Part shown: in pieces, positions 43,878-48,848 of the stretch
Layout: the number at the start of each line of letters is the position of its first letter
How positions within the stretch are numbered: position 1 is the stretch's first letter
From: CAYQUC01 sp964420605
Lineage (GTDB): Bacteria; Pseudomonadota; Gammaproteobacteria; UBA6429; Thiohalophilaceae
Direction: 5' to 3'
Length of the DNA stretch: 48,848 nucleotides
Assembly: GCA_964420605.1 (NCBI GenBank)
Contig: CAYQUC010000019.1
Coordinates: forward strand, 1-48,848
The notes under the pieces: generated by a model
What the model was told of the DNA's origin: nothing
Seen by the model: only the letters and a program-made list of their open reading frames with translations
Databases searched by the model: none
Position numbers and translations under genes: made by a program

Positions 43878-43997
43878 ACTTGTCTAAATGATATCAAAAT
43901 AGTGCCTTATGAAACAGGCTATTACTGTATTTCGCTTTAAATAGTGGCTTATAACCGTGATGCTAATGTTTGTTTTGACTAATTTAGTGTCAAATCA

Positions 43998-44582
43998 CTA
44001 TTTTTTGCTATTTGGGCGGTATTTTTCAGCAAGTTTTGCATTTTTCTCTAAGCCAAAATAACCTTTGGTGTATCCGACGAATAATGCCCGCTGTGCTTCT
44101 TTATGACCTTTTTTTGCAGCAGTTCGCCATAATTTTACGGCTTTTTCATTTTGAACAGCCGTTCCAATACCGTAGCCATACATCACGGCTAGATTATGTT
44201 GAGCACTCGTTAGACCCTGTTCCGCTGCACGTTCCCACCATATAACCGCATCTTTATTGGATTGTGAAATACCTTGTGCCAGTCGAAACATCATACCTGC
44301 ATTGTACTGGGCTTCAGCGTGGCCCTGTTTGGCTGCTCGTAGAAATGAGTATAATGCTTCTCTATGATTTTTTTTTACACCTTTGCCGCTTCTTAATAAT
44401 AAAGCAATATTATATTGTGCATCGGCATTGCCTGCATCGGCTAGTGGCTTCCAAATTTTATAGGCTTGTTCGTAATTTTTGTTCTGAAAGGCCTTAAAAC
44501 CATTATTTAGTGCGTTAGGAAAGGCATTTATTGAAAGCGTCGTTAATACTAAAAGTAATACGGTGTTAAGTAAATATTTCAT
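43998..44582 (-). CDS. exported Sel1-repeat protein
   Basis: The 194-residue product has a signal peptide (about 1-20, ending INA-F) and four Sel1-like repeats of about 36 residues at 45-180: ADAQYNIALLLRSGKGV, AEAQYNAGMMFRLAQGI, TSAQHNLAVMYGYGIGT and KEAQRALFVGYTKGYFG. Such solenoids mediate protein contacts in the periplasm or envelope. It stands alone between spacers. No partner is evident. Confidence 0.85.
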   Translation of the reverse strand: MKYLLNTVLLLVLTTLSINAFPNALNNGFKAFQNKNYEQAYKIWKPLADAGNADAQYNIALLLRSGKGVKKNHREALYSFLRAAKQGHAEAQYNAGMMFRLAQGISQSNKDAVIWWERAAEQGLTSAQHNLAVMYGYGIGTAVQNEKAVKLWRTAAKKGHKEAQRALFVGYTKGYFGLEKNAKLAEKYRPNSKK

Positions 44583-44682
44583 AAAATAGTTATAGCAGTA
44601 ATTACTATACTATCCTATCACTTTTAGTATATTTTTTGTGGCATTTATAATGTTTATAACATGCCTTTTGTAACAAACAAGG

Positions 44683-44753
44683 TTACTAAAATGACCCACA
44701 TCCCTGTGGGCACAGCCAGCCTCCATGCTTAACGGACAACGAGGTTTTAGTAA
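44683..44753. repeat. palindromic intergenic element 1 (nested inverted repeats)
   Basis: A 9-bp outer inverted repeat, TTACTAAAA at 44683-44691 and TTTTAGTAA at 44745-44753, encloses an inner hairpin CCCACA-TCCC-TGTGGG at 44695-44710 and a GC-richer stretch. It looks like a folded RNA or a palindromic mobile repeat, and its base composition differs from the AT-rich surroundings. Confidence 0.5.
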
Positions 44754-44833
44754 TAATTGCAGTCTGGGTAGAATATCTGATGTATATTACAAAAATTTGA
44801 AATTTAAATTTAATGAAATAGTCCAGAAAAAAA

Positions 44834-45289
44834 TTAAGGTTCATCCTGAATATTAGGGGAGTATTTAGTCGTTATGATTCGTAGCACAGTTAATATTGAA
44901 ATGACAGAAATATTGATAATGACCTCAGTTGCTTGGTATTCGTCGTACCACAAACTGATTAATTCACCAATAAGAACCACTAAAGCTGCATCGAGTATAA
45001 ATGTTACTTTAACACGACCAAGTACTAAATAAGATTGTAACGTTCTTATTAACTCAAGAGCGGCTAGCATTATTACAACTTGTTTTATCATTGCTTCGGC
45101 ACCGTGTGACCAATCAATGAGAGCATTAGTGTATAAATGATATAGTAAATAAATAATGCCGCCGGATATCCATAAGTAAATACTAATCATTAAAATTTCG
45201 ACAAGAAATCCAATGATTACAGAGTACCATTCATGATCAAGGATAAATGCAGTAAAACGAAATTTTTTTTGATTAGTGTTTGTGTTCAT
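44834..45289 (-). CDS. psiE: phosphate-starvation-inducible PsiE-family membrane protein
   Basis: The 151-residue product has four hydrophobic segments (about 18-45, 65-80, 93-115 and 120-140) and PsiE-family features: the amphipathic start, the ELIRTLQSYL segment after the second helix, the VKVTFILDAALVVLIGELIS stretch and a final ISVISILTVLRIITTKYSP. In E. coli, psiE expression is induced by phosphate starvation. No convincing Pho box is seen directly before this gene, although two palindromic elements flank it. Its place beside the pho cluster and the ornithine-lipid remnant supports a phosphate-related role. Confidence 0.85.
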   Translation of the reverse strand: MNTNTNQKKFRFTAFILDHEWYSVIIGFLVEILMISIYLWISGGIIYLLYHLYTNALIDWSHGAEAMIKQVVIMLAALELIRTLQSYLVLGRVKVTFILDAALVVLIGELISLWYDEYQATEVIINISVISILTVLRIITTKYSPNIQDEP

Positions 45290-45359
45290 TTACTACTGAG
45301 TTACTTAAAAAGAATACCACTAAGGCATCGTTAGAAAAAATAATGATGTTAGGATTGGG

Positions 45360-45458
45360 AATTGGAGTAGCCAAACTAAGACCGTCTGCCGCATGGAAGC
45401 GGCAGTCGAGCGGCCATGGATGGCATCTTTTGCGAGTCTTAGTTTGGCTACTCCGATT
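45360..45458. repeat. palindromic element 2: 23-bp terminal inverted repeat with internal hairpins
   Basis: Arms 45360-45382 and 45436-45458 are inverted repeats of 23 bases with one mismatch; 19 bp (AGTAGCCAAACTAAGAC plus GG) are perfect. Inside lie the hairpin CTGCCGC-ATGGAA-GCGGCAG (45386-45405) and the palindrome GCCAT-GG-ATGGC (about 45413-45424). The 99-base element is much more GC-rich than its surroundings. It resembles a REP/MITE-type mobile palindrome or a cloverleaf-shaped RNA. Confidence 0.7.
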
Positions 45459-45516
45459 TCCAAGCCGGGACGCTAAGTTGGAATTCATTTTATACTTATC
45501 CTTCTCAAGTGCACTG

Positions 45517-46604
45517 TTAGTAAATCGTATCCAAAAATAGAGTAGATTTAATCGTCGATTGAGTTAAGGATGTTAACGTTTGACGTTTTTTATCTTTGGA
45601 TATAATTTCTTTATTAATATTTAAGTTAACCCTTGTTTTGGATTGATACATTATTTTAATAATATGAAAAATAAAATTATTGTTATCAATATAAGGCGCT
45701 ATAGAACCGAGTTGATGGTTTCGTCTATATTGAATTGTTATTGGTTGAATATTACAGTTTGAATTAATCGCTGATTGAAATAGCGCACTTTTAAATCTTT
45801 TTATAGTATTACCATTAGTGGTTGTTCCTTCGGGAAATAAAATGACAGATTCCCCATTTTTTATAGACGTTGTTATTAAATTTATTGTGGCGTTTAATTC
45901 ATGTCGATTATTTCTACTAATAAAAATTGTACCGGTATTGCCGGCTAATGATCCTATAATAGGCCATTTTTTTAATTCATCTTTTGAAACAAACGACGAT
46001 GGTATTGAGCTAGCTAAAGTAATAATGTCCAACCAAGATACATGGAAGGATTAATGCTGTATTTTGAATCGGAGTAATGATTCGAGTGAATATAATGCAT
46101 TAAGCTATTAAAATAAAGCTCGCCGCTATTAAGCGGAATACTAGCACAGCCAATTAGATAGTTAGCTTTTGTTAGTGACATTATTAGCGCGATGCCATGC
46201 CATAATTTTGTTAAAACAACGCCACGTCTAAAATTTTTGTGGATACAGGTTCGACCGACTTCCATGATGGAGCCATTTAAGTTATTACTGATTTCAAATT
46301 CGGTTTCTGAATAAAAATTACCGGTTTTTTTGAGGTCTGAACAAAATAACAGCCGGGTTGTCGCAACTAATTTATCAGTAGATTTTTCGATTATGGCGAG
46401 GTGTTTACAGTGGTTGTCAAAACGATCTTTATCAAGGCCATGTTCCAGACTGTTAAGTTTCGCGCCCATTTAAGTTGAAAATACATCGTGTCGTAGGCGT
46501 AAACATTCATCGATAGTTTTTGTATCATTTGCTATTGATATGGAAAACTTACCTTGGTTTAATTGTAAATTAATATCGCAATTGTATTTTAAATTTGAGT
46601 TCAT
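45517..46604 (-). pseudogene. decayed and fused olsB (GNAT) and plsC/olsA-like acyltransferase locus
   Basis: ATG 46604 has AAAGG 7 bases upstream. The first 44 residues (FSISIANDTKTIDECLRLRHDVFST) are the start of an OlsB-like N-acyltransferase (first enzyme of ornithine-lipid synthesis). An in-frame TAA at 46472-46470 stands where OlsB has Glu (VFxxEMGA). The frame then continues unchanged as MGAKLNSLEHGLDKDRFDNHCKHL, and ends early at about 46014 after SINPSMYLGW. A shifted frame carries a PlsC-type acyltransferase from the HxxxxD box (HVSWLD at about 46040) through IFISRNNR and FPEGTT to TAA 45517. So the OlsB C-terminus and PlsC N-terminus are missing. One deletion plus a nonsense mutation explains this. 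It lies beside psiE and arg genes, fitting a lost phosphate-free lipid pathway. Confidence 0.75.
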
Positions 46605-46648
46605 AATTAAGCCTTTTAATATAAAAAACTTATTTATAATTGAAAAAT

Positions 46649-46666
46649 ATGACAATAGAGTGATAT
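46649..46666 (-). promoter_or_regulatory. weak Pho-box candidate before the olsB remnant
   Basis: On the minus strand, ATATCAC-TCTA-TTGTCAT gives a 4/7 and a 6/7 half-site 11 bp apart. It lies 44 bases before ATG 46604. Ornithine-lipid genes are phosphate-regulated in many bacteria, which raises its plausibility. Confidence 0.4.
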
Positions 46667-46718
46667 TTTTATTTAGATTAAATGTAATGCGTGGTTAGAA
46701 CCGATTTTTACAAAAGAT

Positions 46719-46727
46719 GGGGGGGGG
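46719..46727. repeat. homopolymer tract of nine G
   Basis: A run of nine G stands out in an AT-rich intergenic region between argF (ending 46778) and the olsB remnant. Poly-G tracts of this length are slippage-prone and may vary in length between cells. Confidence 0.8.
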
Positions 46728-46730
46728 AGT

Positions 46731-46750
46731 GGACCTGCATCAACAGGTCC
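46731..46750. terminator. hairpin after argF
   Basis: GGACCTG-CATCAA-CAGGTCC is a perfect 7-bp stem that ends 27 bases after the argF stop on the minus strand. A T-tract is lacking in that direction (the C9 run follows), so termination is uncertain. Confidence 0.45.
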
Positions 46751-46777
46751 TTGGTATTAATTGTAATAATAGAGGGT

Positions 46778-47683
46778 TTATTTATCAAATAAATATAATA
46801 GTAATGCTTTTTGAGCATGTAAGCGATTGCCTGCTTCGTCCCAAACAACACTGGATGGATGGTCAATTATTTCAGCAGAAACTTCTTCACCTCGATGCGC
46901 CGGTAGACAGTGCATGAATAATGCATCAGAATTTGCGATGCTCATTAATTTTACATCAACACAATAACCTGCAAAATCTTTAACGCGTTTTATTTGCTCT
47001 GATTCTTGTCCCATGCTTGCCCAAACATCGGTAACAACGAGATCGGCATTTTTTACTGCATCTTTTGGATCATTGGTTAAATAAATGGAGTTGCCTGCAT
47101 TTTTTACTATGTCGTTATTTGGTTCATAATTTTTCGGCGTTGCAATCCTTAATTTAAAATTAAATATTTTAGAGGCATTTATATAAGAGTGACACATATT
47201 ATTGCCATCACCAATATAGGCAACTGTTTTACCTTCAATGCTTCCACGGTGTTCGACATAGGTTTGAACATCGGCCAATAATTGGCAAGGGTGTACCAAA
47301 TCTGTTAAACCATTAATGACGGGAACACTGGAATGTTTTGCAAATAAAGTGACTGAATCATGCTCGAATGTTCTAATCATAATAGCATCAACCATTTTTG
47401 ACATGACTTTTGCGGAATCTTCAATTGGTTCGCCACGACCGAGTTGGGTATCTTTGGGTGATAAAAATATTGCGTGCCCACCAAATTGTGCCATACCGGC
47501 TTCAAACGAAATACGAGTACGAGTTGATGACTTATCAAAAATCATTCCTAACACTTTATTTTTTAATGGTTCGTAAATTTCACCTTTTTGATGCATTTTT
47601 TTTAACTCAATCGCGCGAGTTATTATTTTTTGAGCATCATGCTTACTGAGATCCAATAATGATAAAAAATGTTTAACGGTCAT
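46778..47683 (-). CDS. argF: ornithine carbamoyltransferase (anabolic)
   Basis: This enzyme makes citrulline from ornithine and carbamoyl phosphate. The 301-residue product has the carbamoyl-phosphate box STRTR (53-57), the HPCQ motif (about 131-134) and the ornithine-binding HCLPAHRGEEV. The start TVKHFLSLLDLS and length are typical of anabolic OTCs. AAGGA precedes the ATG with 8-base spacing. It follows argD by 53 bases and is likely cotranscribed with it. Confidence 0.97.
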   Translation of the reverse strand: MTVKHFLSLLDLSKHDAQKIITRAIELKKMHQKGEIYEPLKNKVLGMIFDKSSTRTRISFEAGMAQFGGHAIFLSPKDTQLGRGEPIEDSAKVMSKMVDAIMIRTFEHDSVTLFAKHSSVPVINGLTDLVHPCQLLADVQTYVEHRGSIEGKTVAYIGDGNNMCHSYINASKIFNFKLRIATPKNYEPNNDIVKNAGNSIYLTNDPKDAVKNADLVVTDVWASMGQESEQIKRVKDFAGYCVDVKLMSIANSDALFMHCLPAHRGEEVSAEIIDHPSSVVWDEAGNRLHAQKALLLYLFDK

Positions 47684-47736
47684 ATCATGTTCCTTTTTGA
47701 TCGATTCTGATCATGACTTTGATATTAGTTGTATAG

Positions 47737-48848
47737 CTAAGATTTCGCTAGAAATTGGATTACTAAATTAGTGATTTTTTCTACTATTGTAGTTGCCTGC
47801 TCATCAGTGATAATCAGTGGCGGCAGTATACGAATCACGGATTCGGCGGTAACATTGATCAATAATTGTTGTTCTAAAGCCAATTTCACTAATTCTGCAC
47901 AGGGTCGATCAAGTTGGATAGCTAACATCATGCCTGCACTTCGTATCTCGGTTACACCATCTACTTCAGATAAATTGTCTTTGAACTTTGTAAACATCAT
48001 GTCACCAAGTTGGGCGGCACGTTCATCGAGTTTTTCTTTGTTTAATACATTAATAACTTCGGTAGCGACACGACAAGCCAGTGGATTGCCACCAAAGGTT
48101 GAGCCGTGGTTTCCAGGTTGCAATACTTGTGCCGCTGTACCAGCAGCAAGACAGGCACCAATTGGCATACCATTGCCTAAGGCTTTAGCTAAAGTCATGA
48201 CATCAGGTTTAGCATCAGTGTGTTGAAACGCAAACCATTTACCGGTTCGGCACATACCGGTTTGAATCTCATCAAGCATCATTAACCAATTATTATCATC
48301 ACAAATTTTTCGGATTCCTGGCAAATATTCAGCATCTGGAATCCTAATACCGCCTTCTCCTTGAATAGGTTCAACGAGTATGGCGACAACATTCTTATTG
48401 TTGTCGGCAATATTTTTTATTGCATCTAAATCATTATAGGGAGCACGCACAAAGCCTTGTACCAGTGGTTCAAAGCCGGCTTGAATTTTTCGATTTCCGG
48501 TGGCCGTTAGTGTTGCAAGTGTTCGTCCATGGAAACTGGTTTCCATAACAATTATGGTTGGGGTTTCAATATTTTGGGTGTTACCGAACAACCGTGCAAT
48601 TTTAATAGCAGCTTCATTTGCTTCGGCACCGGAGTTACTGAAAAACACTTTATCCATACCGGATTTTTCACACAATTGGTCAGCCAGTATCGTTTGATGT
48701 TCAACACCATAAATATTTGATGTGTGCATTAATGTGGCAGCTTGATCACAAATAGCGCTGGTTATTTGGGGATGTGAATGGCCTAGTCCGCAGCCTGCAA
48801 TTCCAGCAAGTGCATCAAGGTAGGCTGTACCGTCGTGATCATACAACA
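47737..48848 (-). CDS. argD: acetylornithine/succinyldiaminopimelate aminotransferase, cut by the window edge
   Basis: The C-terminal 370 residues or so of a class III PLP-dependent aminotransferase are present; the true start lies beyond the right edge. Visible features are YLDALAGIAGCGLGH near the start, FFSNSGAEANEAAIKIAR, SFHGRTLATL, the PLP-binding MMLDEIQTGMCRTG and the Schiff-base Lys in MTLAKALGNGMPIGA. The HGSTFGGNPLACRVA segment is also typical. It converts N-acetylglutamate semialdehyde to N-acetylornithine. About 20-30 residues appear to be missing at the N-terminus. Confidence 0.95.
   Translation of the reverse strand, partial: LYDHDGTAYLDALAGIAGCGLGHSHPQITSAICDQAATLMHTSNIYGVEHQTILADQLCEKSGMDKVFFSNSGAEANEAAIKIARLFGNTQNIETPTIIVMETSFHGRTLATLTATGNRKIQAGFEPLVQGFVRAPYNDLDAIKNIADNNKNVVAILVEPIQGEGGIRIPDAEYLPGIRKICDDNNWLMMLDEIQTGMCRTGKWFAFQHTDAKPDVMTLAKALGNGMPIGACLAAGTAAQVLQPGNHGSTFGGNPLACRVATEVINVLNKEKLDERAAQLGDMMFTKFKDNLSEVDGVTEIRSAGMMLAIQLDRPCAELVKLALEQQLLINVTAESVIRILPPLIITDEQATTIVEKITNLVIQFLAKS

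Noticed and set aside
45280..45540. 86-residue plus-strand frame across palindromic element 2
   Set aside because: It spans the inverted repeats, has no ribosome site and no family; the palindrome explains the open frame better.
1..48848. CRISPR array, tRNA, rRNA or prophage
   Set aside because: No regularly spaced direct repeats, no cloverleaf tRNA sequences, no ribosomal RNA stretches and no integrase or phage structural genes were seen.

Overview
The window is about 48.8 kb of AT-rich, gene-dense chromosome from a Gram-negative bacterium. Secretion signals, lipoboxes, a porin and lipoproteins point to a two-membrane envelope. The gene set fits a gammaproteobacterium: PstC and PstA of the long type, GAF-domain PtsP beside RppH and a HAD phosphatase, two-domain ArgA, Slp, PsiE and a TIGR04211-type SH3 protein. 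The genus cannot be named. No rRNA, tRNA, CRISPR array, integrase or intact insertion sequence was recognised.

Layout. Bases 1-3921 hold a Rieske protein gene (petA, without petB or petC following it), a family-4-like uracil-DNA glycosylase and three unknown genes. Bases 3922-6042 are a zone of decay. It holds a PrlF-type antitoxin remnant on the minus strand, a truncated lipoprotein, and a broken PPC / Calx-beta / FG-GAP surface-protein gene. Bases 6345-10076 encode an orphan PhnD-like binding protein and a two-gene cytochrome set: a PKD-PKD-triheme protein followed by a monoheme lipoprotein. Bases 10163-18425 are housekeeping: a Rossmann reductase-like protein, cobalamin adenosyltransferase, an orphan ParA, a HAD phosphatase, rppH, ptsP and a GspE/PilB ATPase.

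Bases 18472-27037 form the most unusual block. A 12-repeat beta-propeller lipoprotein is followed by a sigma-factor-like protein, a single-pass membrane anti-sigma-like protein, a secreted trypsin-like protease with calcium-loop-like motifs, and a 1094-residue exported TPR-CHAT protein with a Cys/His protease dyad. An 18-base sequence with one mismatch lies just upstream of both the lipoprotein gene and the anti-sigma gene. This suggests one sigma-controlled regulon for an envelope protease system.

Bases 27225-32087 (minus strand) carry argA-dam, overlapping by 4 bp, then argE-slp and an SH3/coiled-coil membrane protein. Bases 32220-42812 are a complete phosphate-starvation regulon: phoB-phoR, pstS, pstC-pstA-pstB-phoU, a porin and a 58-residue small protein. 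Pho-box arrays with an 11-bp period lie before phoB, pstS, pstC and the porin. Phosphate themes continue to the right with a PsiE-family gene and a broken olsB/plsC-like locus (ornithine-lipid type), the latter behind a weak Pho-box candidate. argF and argD close the window, argD being cut by the edge. Two GC-richer palindromic elements flank psiE, and a run of nine G lies between the olsB remnant and argF.

Working together: PhoR/PhoB would sense low phosphate and induce the porin (outer membrane), PstS (periplasm) and PstCAB (inner membrane), with PhoU as brake. The olsB remnant suggests that phosphate-free membrane lipid synthesis was once part of this response and has been lost. All functions are inferred from motifs and family knowledge; no database search was run.
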